From positions 3,844,001-3,908,000 of the forward strand of contig NZ_CP063845.1 in NCBI RefSeq assembly GCF_021018745.1: a stretch of DNA of 64,000 nt. The letters are read 5' to 3'. Both the position numbers and the translations under genes were made by a program. Source of the stretch: Gloeobacter morelensis MG652769. GTDB lineage: Bacteria; Cyanobacteriota; Cyanobacteriia; Gloeobacterales; Gloeobacteraceae. The notes under the pieces are model-generated. The model was given only the letters and a program-made list of their open reading frames with translations. It did not search any database and was not told where the DNA came from. This document shows, one piece after another, positions 41,395 through 50,332 of this stretch. Positions within the stretch are counted from its first letter, which is position 1; each line of letters begins with the position of its first letter.

Positions 41395-42558
41395 ATGCAC
41401 CCGAAGCCTAAGAACCGGCCCGCCCTGGAACTGTGCAGCGAGTGCGGGCTGTGCGACACCAGCTATCTGCGCTATGCCAAGTGGGCCTGCGCCTTTATCA
41501 CCCAGCACATGGACGAGCTGGAAAGCAAAGCCCACGGCCGCGAGCGCGACCTCGACAACGAGCGCGAACTGTACTTTGGGGTGCACCGGCAGATGTACGC
41601 CGCCCGCAAGCGCCAGCCCATCGAAGGGGCGCAATGGACCGGCATCGTGAGCACCATCGGTGTGAGAGCCCTCGAAAATGGCCTGGTGGACGCGGTGCTG
41701 TGCGTGGGTGCCGACAAAATCGACCGGTTTACCCCCCGGCCGCTGCTTGCCCGGACTCCCGAAGCAGTGCTCGCCGCCCGCGTCAACAAGCCTACCCTCA
41801 GCCCCAATCTCTCGGTGCTCGACGAGATCCCCAAGCTCGGGATCAAGCGGTTGCTTGCCATCGGCGTGGGCTGCCAGATCCAGGCTTTGCGCACCGTACA
41901 GGACAAACTGGGCCTCGAAGCGCTCTACGTACTGGGCACCCCCTGCGTGGACAACGTCACCCGCCAGGGTCTGCAAACTTTTCTCGACAGCACCAGCCGC
42001 TCGCCTGCCACAGTCGTGCATTACGAGTTTATGCAGGACTTTCGCATCCACTTCAAACACGAGGACGGCTCGATCGAGAAGGTGCCCTTTTTTGGTCTGG
42101 ATACCAAAGCCCTCAAAGAGGTCTTTGCCCCTTCCTGCCTGAGCTGCTTTGATTACGTGAACGGCCTCGCGGATCTGGTAGTAGGCTACATGGGTGCCCA
42201 GTTCGGCTGGCAGTGGATTGTCGAGCGCAACGACAAAGGACGGGTGCTGCTGGAGCTGGTGCGAAGCGAACTGGAATTTACCGACATCGTCGAATCAGGT
42301 AAGCGCTTCGCCGCTGTGCAGCAGGGCATCGAAGCCTACGACAAAGCGGTGACGCTGCCGATGTGGGCGGCGAAGGTCATGGGCGCGGTGATCGACAAGA
42401 TTGGCCCGCGCGGCCTCGAATATGCCCGCTTCTCGATCGATTCACACTTTGCCCGCAACTATCTCTACGTGCGCCGCCGCTATCCTGGTAAGTTCGACCG
42501 GCATATTCCGCGCTACGCCAAAAAAATTGTCTCCCGATACAGGCTGCCGACCAACTAG
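41395..42558 (+). CDS. bciB: Ferredoxin-dependent divinyl (proto)chlorophyllide 8-vinyl reductase
   Basis: The 387 residues match the F420-dehydrogenase beta-subunit family that includes BciB (cyanobacterial slr1923 type) and plant HCAR. The 4Fe-4S motifs are 'LCSECGLCDTSYLRYAKWAC' near residue 12 and 'APSCLSCFDYVNGLADLVVGYMG' near 245. Flavin and core motifs 'ALENGLVDAVL', 'IGVGCQIQALR' and 'GTPCVDNVTR' lie between. BciB reduces the 8-vinyl group during chlorophyll a synthesis. HCAR-like activity cannot be excluded. ATG at 41395 places the first cluster at the usual N-terminal position; longer frames are implausible. Confidence 0.88.
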   Translation: MHPKPKNRPALELCSECGLCDTSYLRYAKWACAFITQHMDELESKAHGRERDLDNERELYFGVHRQMYAARKRQPIEGAQWTGIVSTIGVRALENGLVDAVLCVGADKIDRFTPRPLLARTPEAVLAARVNKPTLSPNLSVLDEIPKLGIKRLLAIGVGCQIQALRTVQDKLGLEALYVLGTPCVDNVTRQGLQTFLDSTSRSPATVVHYEFMQDFRIHFKHEDGSIEKVPFFGLDTKALKEVFAPSCLSCFDYVNGLADLVVGYMGAQFGWQWIVERNDKGRVLLELVRSELEFTDIVESGKRFAAVQQGIEAYDKAVTLPMWAAKVMGAVIDKIGPRGLEYARFSIDSHFARNYLYVRRRYPGKFDRHIPRYAKKIVSRYRLPTN

Positions 42559-42687
42559 CACACTCTCCAACCCGCGCCAACGCCAAATAGCAAACAGCGA
42601 TCTTTAACCATCGCACGGGAACGGGTGACGCTCGCGGTTGTTAAATTTTACCCACAGCTTCAAAAACCCGACAGTAGGCTGATCCCT

Positions 42688-42975
42688 TCAGCGGGCGGCG
42701 CGGCCGGACAGGCTTGCAAGCAAAGCGTTCAGCAGTCCCTGGTTGAGGGAGACGTACTTGCTCTGCCCCTCCTTGCGCTTGTGCACAAGTCCCACGTCCA
42801 CGAGCAGCTTCGTGTGGTGGCAGGCCAGAGGCAGGCTGATTCCCAGCCGCTCCGCCACCTCCGAAGTGCTCGACTCGCCGCCTGAGCCGAGCAGTTCGAC
42901 GATTTGCAGCCGCGTCGGGTCGGAAAGGGCCATAAAGGCCCGCGCCCGCTGTTCGTAGTCCGATTGCCCGTCCAT
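42688..42975 (-). CDS. ArsR-family transcriptional regulator
   Basis: The 95-residue winged-helix protein shows 'ALSDPTRLQIVELL' near residue 17, the recognition region 'STSEVAERLGISLPLACHHTKLLVDVGLVHKRKEGQSKYVSL', and little else. No cysteine pair of the ELCVCDL type is present, so it is not a classical arsenic or cadmium sensor. Its signal is unknown. It diverges from the RND efflux genes over a shared region holding a dyad (43008-43033) that overlaps the predicted efflux promoter. It probably represses them and itself. Confidence 0.85.
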   Translation of the reverse strand: MDGQSDYEQRARAFMALSDPTRLQIVELLGSGGESSTSEVAERLGISLPLACHHTKLLVDVGLVHKRKEGQSKYVSLNQGLLNALLASLSGRAAR

Positions 42976-43007
42976 GGCTTCTTAACGTACCACTACCCTC
43001 CTGAACG

Positions 43008-43033
43008 GTCAAATGCTCAAATAAGTGTTTGAC
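43008..43033. promoter_or_regulatory. Putative ArsR-type operator dyad
   Basis: GTCAAA at 43008-43013 and TTTGAC at 43028-43033 form the ends of a 26-bp imperfect palindrome. The right half covers the -35 box of the divergent efflux promoter. Confidence 0.5.
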
Positions 43034-43057
43034 TAACCAAGTCGTTTCCCGTACTCT
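43029..43057 (+). promoter_or_regulatory. Predicted promoter of the RND efflux operon
   Basis: TTGACT (43029-43034) and TACTCT (43052-43057) are 17 bases apart. The transcript would carry a leader of about 135 bases before the ATG at 43199. Confidence 0.5.
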
Positions 43058-43078
43058 AGTCATAGATTTCCACACGTA

Positions 43079-43178
43079 CAGCGCTCCCGGCTGGTTTTTC
43101 AATGGGCCGGGTGAGCGCTTCGGTTCCACCGATTTCAGTTACCAGTCGGCCGACTCTGGTCGGCTGCGCTTTTCTTTG
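43079..43178 (+). promoter_or_regulatory. Structured leader with terminator-like hairpin before RND genes
   Basis: A first hairpin pairs GCGCTC-CCGGC with GCCGG-GTGAGCGC (about 43080-43118). A second pairs GCCGAC (43149-43154) with GTCGGC (43159-43164) and is followed by TGCGCTTTTCTTT. The arrangement could attenuate transcription into the efflux genes. Confidence 0.4.
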
Positions 43179-43198
43179 CTGTTGCTGTGGGTGGCTCT

Positions 43199-46100
43199 AT
43201 GTGGATTGTCCGGCTGGCTCTGCGCCGTCCCTACACGTTTATCGTTGCCAGTTTGCTGGTTGTGCTGTTGGGGGTGGTGACCATCCGCCGGATGGCTACC
43301 GACATCCTGCCGGAGATCGACGTACCGGTGGTGAGCGTGATTTGGGCCTACCCCGGGGTGAGCCCCGAGGACATGGAAAAACGGGTCGTCACGGTCGCCG
43401 AGCGGGCCTACACCACCACGGTCAACGACATCGAGCACATGGAATCGCAGTCGATGAACGGGGTGAGCGTCATCAAGGTCTTCTTCCAGCCGGGGGCGAA
43501 AGTCGAGGCGGCGGTCGCCCAGCTCACGTCAATCTCCCAGACGGTTCTGCGCATATTACCGCCGGGGATCACCCCGCCGCTGATTATTCGCTACAGCGCC
43601 GCGAGCGTACCGGTCCTACAGGTGGGTATCGGCAGCAAAACGCTTTCTGAGCAGGAACTGTACGACTACAACCTCAACTTTGTGCGCACGCAGCTGGCCA
43701 CGGTGCAGGGGGCGTCGATTCCGCTTCCCTACGGCGGCAAACCGCGGCAGGTGATGATCGACCTCGATCCGGAGGCGCTGTTTGCCCGTGGGCTCTCGGC
43801 GACCGACGTCACCGCCGCCATCAACGCCCAGAATCTTATCCTCCCCGCCGGTACCGCCAAGATCGGCGAGCGCGAGTACAACGTGCAGATCAATTCCAGT
43901 CCCGAAGTGCTGGCGCAACTGGCGGACCTGCCCATCCGCGAGGTGAACGGCAGTACGGTCTACATCCGTGACGTGGCGCAGGTGCGCGACGGCTACGCCG
44001 TGCAGTCCAATGTCGTGCGCCAGGACGGGCGGCGCTCCAGCCTGCTCACGGTGATCAAAAACGGCGGCGCTTCGACGCTCGATGTGGTCGAGCGCATCCA
44101 GGCGGCCCTGCCGCGCATCCAGGCCACCTTGCCGCCGGAACTGGAAGTCAAGCTGCTGTTCGATCAATCGGTTTTCGTGCGTGCGGCTGTCGATGGCGTC
44201 GTCAAAGAAGCGCTCATCGCCGCCCTGCTCACCGGCACGATGATCTTGTTGTTTTTGGGCTCCTGGCGCAGCACCCTCATCATCACCATTTCGATTCCGC
44301 TGTCGATTCTCGGCTCGATCGTCGCCTTGAGCGCCCTCGGCCAGACCCTCAACGTCATGACCCTGGGCGGGTTGGCCCTGGCGGTCGGCATCCTGGTGGA
44401 CGACGCGACGGTTGAAATCGAAAACATCCACCGCAACCTGGGCCAGGGTAAACCGCTTCAGCAAGCGATCCTCGATGGAGCGCAGCAGATTGCCACCCCC
44501 GCCTTCGTCTCGACCCTGTGCATCTGCATCGTCTTTGTGCCGGTATTCTTCTTGAGCGGAGCGGCCCGCTCGCTGTTCGTACCCCTGGGGATGGCGGTGG
44601 TCTTTGCGATGCTCGCTTCGTACCTGCTCTCGCGCACGCTGGTGCCGGTACTGGTGCGCTACTTGCTCAAGCCCGAAGTCGAGCTTTACGTCGCACCCGA
44701 GCAGACCCAGGGCGGCTGGATCTGGCGAATCCATCAGGGCTTCGACCGGGGCTTCGAGCGTTTTCGCGGCGGGTATCGGGGCGTACTCGCCTGGGCGCTT
44801 GGCCATCGGGGCGCCGTCTTTGCGCTGTTTGGCGGCTTTTTTGGGCTCTCGGCACTGCTTTATCCGCTATTGGGCCAGGACTTTTTTCCGAGGGTGGACG
44901 GCGGCCAGTTTCGCCTGCACGTGCGCGCCCCGGCGGGGACGCGCATCGAACAAACCGAAGTGTACTTTGCCAGGGTGGAGGCGGCGATCCGGCGGATGGT
45001 GCCCGAGCGCGAACTGGCGCTGATCATCGACAATATTGGTTTACCCGTAGGCGGGGTCAACCTCGCCTTTAGCGACAGCGCCACGATCGGCGCGGCCGAC
45101 GGCGAAATTCTCGTCTCCCTCGAAGAGGGGCACACCCCCACCCACCGGTACGTCGAGCGCCTGCGCCGGACGCTCAAAACCGAATTTCCGGAATTGACCT
45201 TTTTCTTCCAGCCCAGCGACATCGTCACCCAGATTCTCAACTTCGGCCTGCCTGCCCCCATCGATGTGCAGGTGAGCGGCCCGCCGCGCAATCAGGCCGA
45301 AAACTATCGGATCGCCAGAAAGCTCGAGCGCGAGATCGCCCGCATCCCCGGCGCAGCGGACGTGCACCTGCACCAGATAGTCGATTCTCCGGCCCTGCGC
45401 GTCAACGTCGATCGCACCCGGGCGGCCCAAATGGGCCTCAGCCAGCGCGACGTCGCGAACACTTTGCTCTATTCGCTCGCCTCCAGCGGCCAATCGGCGC
45501 CCAACTACTGGCTAAATCCCAAAAACGGCGTCAACTATCTGGTGGCCGTCCAAACCCCTCAGTACCGGGTCAATTCGGCGGCGGCCCTCGAAAACACACC
45601 CATCACCGCCGCCGGGCTGAGTTCCCCCCAGCTGCTGAGCAACCTGGCTTCACTGGAGCGACGCAACCAGATGCAGGTGATCAACCACTACAACGTCCAG
45701 CCCACCTTCAATGTCTACGCGAACGTCCAGAACCGCGACCTGGGGGGGGTCGCCTCTGAAATCGGCGCCGTCGTCGCCCGGGCCGAAAAAGCACTGCCCA
45801 GGGGCAGCCGCATCGCCGTGCGCGGCCAGGTGGAGAGCATGAACACGGCCTTTACCAGCCTCGCCCTGGGCCTGGTATTTGCCATCGTGCTGGTCTACTG
45901 CCTGATGGTGGTGAACTTTCAGTCCTGGGTCGATCCGCTGGTGATTATCGCCGCCCTGCCCGGGGCGCTCGCGGGCATCTGCTGGATGCTCTTCCTCACC
46001 CAGACCACCGTAAGCGTACCCGCCCTGATGGGGGCGATTATGGCCATCGGCGTGGCCACCGCCAACAGCATTTTGCTGGTCACCTTCGCCAATGACCGGC

Positions 46101-46429
46101 GCCATGAGGGCGACGACGCCACCGCCGCCGCCCTCGCCGCCGGCTACACCCGCCTGAGGCCGGTATTGATGACGGCGCTGGCGATGATCCTGGGCATGCT
46201 GCCGATGGCGCTCGGCTTCGGCGAAGGGGGTGAGCAGAATGCACCCCTGGGCCGGGCGGTGATTGGCGGCCTGCTGGTGGCGACTTTCACGACCCTCTTT
46301 TTTGTGCCGGTGGTCTACAGCGTCCTGCGGCGCAGGCCGCCCCACGACCCGGAGGCCGAGGACAGCGAAGCTGCCGAGTCCCCGATGCGTCCCGCCTACT
46401 CAGCCCTACCGCAGCAACAGCAGGAGTAG
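43199..46429 (+). CDS. RND efflux permease (AcrB-like, HAE type)
   Basis: This is a proton-driven inner-membrane pump of 1076 residues, normal for the family. It has the N-terminal helix, two large periplasmic loops and twelve predicted helices. The paired aspartates of helix 4 are in 'ALAVGILVDDATVEIENIHRNL' near residue 400, and 'GAIMAIGVATANSILLVTFANDRR' near 950 is the repeat-2 equivalent. The DD pair suits the organic-compound (HAE) group more than heavy-metal pumps. ATG at 43199 is preferred over GTG at 43187. The adaptor gene follows by six bases. No outer-membrane channel gene is nearby. Confidence 0.92.
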   Translation: MWIVRLALRRPYTFIVASLLVVLLGVVTIRRMATDILPEIDVPVVSVIWAYPGVSPEDMEKRVVTVAERAYTTTVNDIEHMESQSMNGVSVIKVFFQPGAKVEAAVAQLTSISQTVLRILPPGITPPLIIRYSAASVPVLQVGIGSKTLSEQELYDYNLNFVRTQLATVQGASIPLPYGGKPRQVMIDLDPEALFARGLSATDVTAAINAQNLILPAGTAKIGEREYNVQINSSPEVLAQLADLPIREVNGSTVYIRDVAQVRDGYAVQSNVVRQDGRRSSLLTVIKNGGASTLDVVERIQAALPRIQATLPPELEVKLLFDQSVFVRAAVDGVVKEALIAALLTGTMILLFLGSWRSTLIITISIPLSILGSIVALSALGQTLNVMTLGGLALAVGILVDDATVEIENIHRNLGQGKPLQQAILDGAQQIATPAFVSTLCICIVFVPVFFLSGAARSLFVPLGMAVVFAMLASYLLSRTLVPVLVRYLLKPEVELYVAPEQTQGGWIWRIHQGFDRGFERFRGGYRGVLAWALGHRGAVFALFGGFFGLSALLYPLLGQDFFPRVDGGQFRLHVRAPAGTRIEQTEVYFARVEAAIRRMVPERELALIIDNIGLPVGGVNLAFSDSATIGAADGEILVSLEEGHTPTHRYVERLRRTLKTEFPELTFFFQPSDIVTQILNFGLPAPIDVQVSGPPRNQAENYRIARKLEREIARIPGAADVHLHQIVDSPALRVNVDRTRAAQMGLSQRDVANTLLYSLASSGQSAPNYWLNPKNGVNYLVAVQTPQYRVNSAAALENTPITAAGLSSPQLLSNLASLERRNQMQVINHYNVQPTFNVYANVQNRDLGGVASEIGAVVARAEKALPRGSRIAVRGQVESMNTAFTSLALGLVFAIVLVYCLMVVNFQSWVDPLVIIAALPGALAGICWMLFLTQTTVSVPALMGAIMAIGVATANSILLVTFANDRRHEGDDATAAALAAGYTRLRPVLMTALAMILGMLPMALGFGEGGEQNAPLGRAVIGGLLVATFTTLFFVPVVYSVLRRRPPHDPEAEDSEAAESPMRPAYSALPQQQQE

Positions 46430-46435
46430 CCCGCT

Positions 46436-47617
46436 ATGCCTTCTTCGACAACGCCCAAGGTTATTGCCGGCCTCGTCGCAGGCGGTCTGCTGATTGGGGG
46501 GCTGTTTGCCCTGGGCCTGCTTCCCCGCCTCACCCGACAGCAGGAGTTGCTGGCTGCCGCAAACGAAGCGGCAAGCGAGACCAGCACCGTAACGCTGACC
46601 CAACCGACCCGCGCGGCCGTCCCGGCTCCTCTGCGCCTCCCCGGCAACATCCAGGCGCTGCAGGAAACGGTGATCAACGCCCGCTCCGAAGGCTACCTGC
46701 GCCGCCGCCTGGTCGATATCGGCGATCGGGTGCGCTCGGGCCAACTGCTGGCCGAGATCGACACCCCCGAACTCGATCAGCAAGTCAGTGAACTGCGCTC
46801 GACCGTCGCCCAGGCCCGCGCCGATCTCCAGCAGCAGCAGGCCAATTTGTCCCTGGCGCGCACCACCTTCGAGCGCTGGCGCACTCTGCGCGAGGAGCGG
46901 GCCGTCTCCCAACAGGATGTCGATGAACGCGAATCGGCCTACCGGGCGCAAATGGCGACGGTCGAAGCCCGGCGCGCCAACCTGCGCGCCCGCCAGGCGG
47001 ATCTCGACCGGCAGGTGGCCTTACAAAACTTCAAGCAGGTGCGCGCCCCCTTTTCGGGCATCGTCACCGCCCGCAACGTCGATACCGGGGCGCTCATTGC
47101 CGCGGGCAGCAGCCAGAGCGGCTTGTTTCGGGTCGCCAAGACCGAGCGGTTGCGCATCTTTATCGATGTGCCCCAGACCTTCGCTCCAGCCATCCGTCCC
47201 GGCCAGAGCGCCCGGATCTTTGTCCAGGAATACCCGCGCCCCTTCGAAGGTCGGGTGACGCGCACGGCGGGTGCTCTCGACCCGGCAGCGCGCACGCTGC
47301 GCACCGAGGTGCAACTCGACAACCGCGACGGACGGCTGCTGCCGGGCATGTACGCCCAGGTGGAGATCGCAGGCCGGCAGGTCAGCCCACCGCTCACCAT
47401 CCCGGCCAATACGCTGCTGGTGCGCACCGGCAGTACGCAGGTAGCGGTGGTGGGCACCGACCATGTCGTGCGCTTTCGCCGGGTGGGCCTCGGGCGCGAT
47501 CTCGGTGAGACGATAGAGGTCGTTTCGGGCCTGACCGGCAACGAGCGGCTGGTGGTCAATCCGGGCGACGACATCGCCGAGGGCAAAAAAGTTGAAGTTA
47601 CCCCGACGCGGGCGTAG
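46436..47617 (+). CDS. RND periplasmic adaptor (membrane fusion protein)
   Basis: The 393-residue protein bridges the pump to an outer-membrane channel. It has an N-terminal membrane anchor (~8-30), a first lipoyl half ('NIQALQETVINARSEGYLRRRLVDIGDRVRSGQLLAEIDTPELDQ'), a coiled-coil hairpin (~105-190), the second lipoyl half ('VRAPFSGIVTARNVDTGALIAAGS'), a beta barrel and a membrane-proximal domain. It is encoded directly after the permease and ends at a hairpin before the convergent phoH gene. Confidence 0.93.
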   Translation: MPSSTTPKVIAGLVAGGLLIGGLFALGLLPRLTRQQELLAAANEAASETSTVTLTQPTRAAVPAPLRLPGNIQALQETVINARSEGYLRRRLVDIGDRVRSGQLLAEIDTPELDQQVSELRSTVAQARADLQQQQANLSLARTTFERWRTLREERAVSQQDVDERESAYRAQMATVEARRANLRARQADLDRQVALQNFKQVRAPFSGIVTARNVDTGALIAAGSSQSGLFRVAKTERLRIFIDVPQTFAPAIRPGQSARIFVQEYPRPFEGRVTRTAGALDPAARTLRTEVQLDNRDGRLLPGMYAQVEIAGRQVSPPLTIPANTLLVRTGSTQVAVVGTDHVVRFRRVGLGRDLGETIEVVSGLTGNERLVVNPGDDIAEGKKVEVTPTRA

Positions 47618-47625
47618 CTGCCCTG

Positions 47626-47653
47626 AAGGCCGAAAGCGCCTTGCCTATTTTTT
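47626..47653 (+). terminator. Terminator after the RND operon
   Basis: AAGGC (47626-47630) pairs with GCCTT (47638-47642), followed after five bases by TTTTTT. The stem is short. Confidence 0.5.
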
Positions 47654-47663
47654 GTGAAAAGCG

Positions 47664-48635
47664 TCACGATTTGCTTGACTGGATCGCTTCGAATTGTTCG
47701 TAAGCTTCGACGATGCGCTGCACGAGCGGGTGGCGCACGACATCTTCGCGGCCGAACTCGCAAAAGGCGATCCCCCGTACCCCCGAGAGGATGCGCCGGG
47801 CGAGGGCGAGCCCCGAGCGGCTGCCCGCGGGCAGATCCGTCTGGGTCAGATCGCCGGTGACGACCATCTTCGAGGCGTTGCCGAGCCGGGTGAGCATCAT
47901 CTTCATCTGCTCGGCGGTCGTGTTCTGGGCTTCATCGAGAATCACAAAGGCATTACTCAGTGTCCGGCCGCGCATGTAGGCGAGGGGAGCCACCTCGATG
48001 GTGCCTTTTTCCATCAGCTGCATCAGCCGCTCGGGTTCCATAAAGTCGTAGAGCGCGTCGTAGAGGGGGCGCAGGTAGGGACTGACCTTTGCCTGCAGAT
48101 CCCCCGGCAAAAACCCCAGCCGTTCGCCCGCCTCCACCGCCGGGCGGGTGAGGATGATGCGCTCGACGCGCCGCTCCTGCAGGGCGAGCACCGCCTGCAC
48201 CGCCGCCAGATAGGTCTTGCCGGTGCCCGCCGGACCGATGCCGAAGGTGAGATCGTTGCGGGCAATAGCCTGCACGTAGTGCCACTGGCCGAAGGTGCGG
48301 GTATAGAGGGGTTCGCCGCGGCGGTTGACGGCCACCACGGTGCGCTGCAGACGCTGGAGTTCCTCGGTGCGACCGGTGCTCACCGCCCGCTCCGCATTGG
48401 CAAGATCGATGTTGCCGATGCGCCTGCCGCGCTGCCAGAGATTTTCGAGATGCTGGATAATCTGCTGCGAGCGCTGGATCTGCTCGTCCGTCCCGGCAAT
48501 GACTAGATCCTGACCGCGCAACACCAGTTGGGCTCCCGTTTTTGCCTCCAGTAGACGCAAATTTTCTTCGGCGGGACCGGCCAGGTTGAGCGTACTCGGG
48601 ATATCGGGCAGGTGGATGGTCAGGCTGTCGGGCAT
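47664..48635 (-). CDS. phoH: PhoH-family ATPase
   Basis: The 323-residue protein has an N-terminal KH-like region ('[39 protein letters not shown]') and a P-loop ATPase domain. The ATPase motifs are '[21 protein letters not shown]' near residue 130, '[34 protein letters not shown]' and '[24 protein letters not shown]'. PhoH-like (YbeZ) proteins act in RNA metabolism or ribosome maturation. I chose ATG at 48635, after which similarity begins; the longer frame runs into rnhA. Confidence 0.93.
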   Translation of the reverse strand: MPDSLTIHLPDIPSTLNLAGPAEENLRLLEAKTGAQLVLRGQDLVIAGTDEQIQRSQQIIQHLENLWQRGRRIGNIDLANAERAVSTGRTEELQRLQRTVVAVNRRGEPLYTRTFGQWHYVQAIARNDLTFGIGPAGTGKTYLAAVQAVLALQERRVERIILTRPAVEAGERLGFLPGDLQAKVSPYLRPLYDALYDFMEPERLMQLMEKGTIEVAPLAYMRGRTLSNAFVILDEAQNTTAEQMKMMLTRLGNASKMVVTGDLTQTDLPAGSRSGLALARRILSGVRGIAFCEFGREDVVRHPLVQRIVEAYEQFEAIQSSKS

Positions 48636-48661
48636 GCAAAAATTCCGGGATGCCGCAGATC

Positions 48662-49291
48662 TTAACCTTCCAGCTGTACGAGTGCCGCGGGCGGCAGTCC
48701 CCAAGCCACAACTGCGTCCAATTCCTCCGCCCGGTTGCGGCACTTTTTGTAGCGCGCCCCCGATACGCCCTGTACCAGCGCCTGGCAGGCGCTCCAGCTG
48801 GCCGAGCGGCTGAGACGCCCATCCACCAGGCTCAGATAGGTCGTTCCGTTTGCGGGCGCAGCCCGCGGAGCACCGCCGCGGGCTGCCGTCTGGGCGAGGG
48901 TGTTGGCCCGCTCGTTCTCGGGGTGGCCGGTGTGGCCGCGCACGTGCTCCCAGAGCACGCGCCTTCCTGCCGCCCGCTCCAGCGCTTCCCATAGATCCTG
49001 GTTCTCGACGGGTTTGCCGGCGGCGGTGATCCAACCGCGCCGCTTCCAGCCGGGCAGCCACTCGCTCATGCCTTTAATCACGTACTGGCTGTCGGTGAGT
49101 ACCTTGACCCTGGCGTCCGCAGGTACGCGCGCCAGACCTTCGATGACGGCGCGCATTTCCATGCGGTTGTTGGTGGTGTGCGGCTCAAAACCGAACACTT
49201 CCTCGTAGGTGCCCTCCCCCACCACCAGGGCCGCCCATCCCCCGGGGCCGGGGTTACCGGTGCAGGCCCCGTCGGTCGCAATCCGAAACAT
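48662..49291 (-). CDS. rnhA: Ribonuclease HI with C-terminal hybrid-binding-like domain
   Basis: RNase HI cuts RNA in RNA-DNA hybrids. Residues ~1-140 hold the catalytic Asp-Glu-Asp-Asp set: '[19 protein letters not shown]' (Asp 7), '[14 protein letters not shown]' (Glu), '[11 protein letters not shown]' (Asp), and '[17 protein letters not shown]' (His and a final acidic position, where Glu-Asn-Glu replaces the usual N.x.AD pattern). Residues ~155-205 ('[31 protein letters not shown]') resemble the eukaryotic RNase H1 hybrid-binding/viroplasmin domain, here at the C-terminus. It lies 26 bp upstream of phoH. Confidence 0.88.
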   Translation of the reverse strand: MFRIATDGACTGNPGPGGWAALVVGEGTYEEVFGFEPHTTNNRMEMRAVIEGLARVPADARVKVLTDSQYVIKGMSEWLPGWKRRGWITAAGKPVENQDLWEALERAAGRRVLWEHVRGHTGHPENERANTLAQTAARGGAPRAAPANGTTYLSLVDGRLSRSASWSACQALVQGVSGARYKKCRNRAEELDAVVAWGLPPAALVQLEG

Positions 49292-49395
49292 CCGTACTTC
49301 CTAGTTACAAACATTCCACACGATACCGGATCGGGGCGGTTGACGGTGGCGAGGCAAAAGCGCACAGTGGAATCTGATCAAAATCGGAAAAGCCT

Positions 49396-50190
49396 ATGAA
49401 GCGCTGGGTGCAGGGATTGGCGGCCGTCCTGGTGAGTGCAACCGTCTGGAGTCCAGAAGCTTCGGCGCTCACCCAGGAACAGATCATCGAAAAGCTCAAG
49501 CCGGTGGTGCTCTTTACTGTCGCCACCGCCGACGGCAAACCGCTGTTGTCGCTGCCGCCGGACGGCTCCAAAGGGCCGCTGGTAGCCGGGGTCTATTTCT
49601 CCCCCCAGGACGCCGAGGCGTTCGTCGCCGCGTTCAAGAAAAAAGACGCCGCCCGCGGCGCCCAGTTGCGCGTACAGCCGGTTTCGCTTGGCAACCTCTA
49701 CCGGCTGCGCCTTGAAAGCCGCGGCAGCGAGGAGGAAGTCACCCTCGCCTTCTTCGCAAACCGCACCGAAGTCGAGTGGGCGCTGTCGCTGTTGCAAGCC
49801 GCCGGGCGCAAACCCGAAGATTTGCAAGGGGCGCCGCTGTTTGCCGCCACGGTCAACTCGGGCAAAAAGCAGTACCTGACCCTCCAGCAAAACAACCGCA
49901 CCGTCGTACCGGTGTACTTCACCAAACAGGATGTGACGGCCTTTGTCGACCGATACCGCCGCCAGCAAACCAACCCGAGCGCCCCCGTCACCGTGGAAGT
50001 GCTCGATCTCGAAGGCATTCTGGAAGCACTGCAAGAACCCACCGACGCCCAGATCGAAAAAGTGATGCTCGTCACCCCCAGAGCTTCCCTCGACTATGTC
50101 CGCTCCCCATCCGACAGCCCAGCTCCGGCGGCGCAACCGCCCAGGTCCACTCCCGCCGAGGGTCTCGCCCCGAGCGCGGACCCGCACTAA
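49396..50190 (+). CDS. Tic22-like family protein
   Basis: The 264-residue protein has a signal peptide (~1-24, ending 'PEASA-LT'). It has the duplicated core of the Tic22 family: 'VVLFTVATADGKPLL..' with 'VAGVYFSPQDAEAFVAAFKKKD', and a second half with 'PLFAATVNSGKKQYLTLQQNNRTVVPVYFTKQDVTAFVDRYRRQ'. A Pro/Ser-rich tail follows. Cyanobacterial Tic22 is periplasmic and aids outer-membrane biogenesis, possibly as a chaperone. It precedes the DUF885 gene by about 140 bp. Confidence 0.85.
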   Translation: MKRWVQGLAAVLVSATVWSPEASALTQEQIIEKLKPVVLFTVATADGKPLLSLPPDGSKGPLVAGVYFSPQDAEAFVAAFKKKDAARGAQLRVQPVSLGNLYRLRLESRGSEEEVTLAFFANRTEVEWALSLLQAAGRKPEDLQGAPLFAATVNSGKKQYLTLQQNNRTVVPVYFTKQDVTAFVDRYRRQQTNPSAPVTVEVLDLEGILEALQEPTDAQIEKVMLVTPRASLDYVRSPSDSPAPAAQPPRSTPAEGLAPSADPH

Positions 50191-50332
50191 CCCTCAAGCC
50201 TGTTCTGTTGTCCAACCCTTACCCCGGCCACAGGACCGATACTCCTCTGCCGCCGTTTGGCCTGGAGCGGGCCGCCTGCAAACCCGGCCCCCAAAACCTG
50301 CTATCTTCGTCTGCATCTGTCAGGAACAGGCA

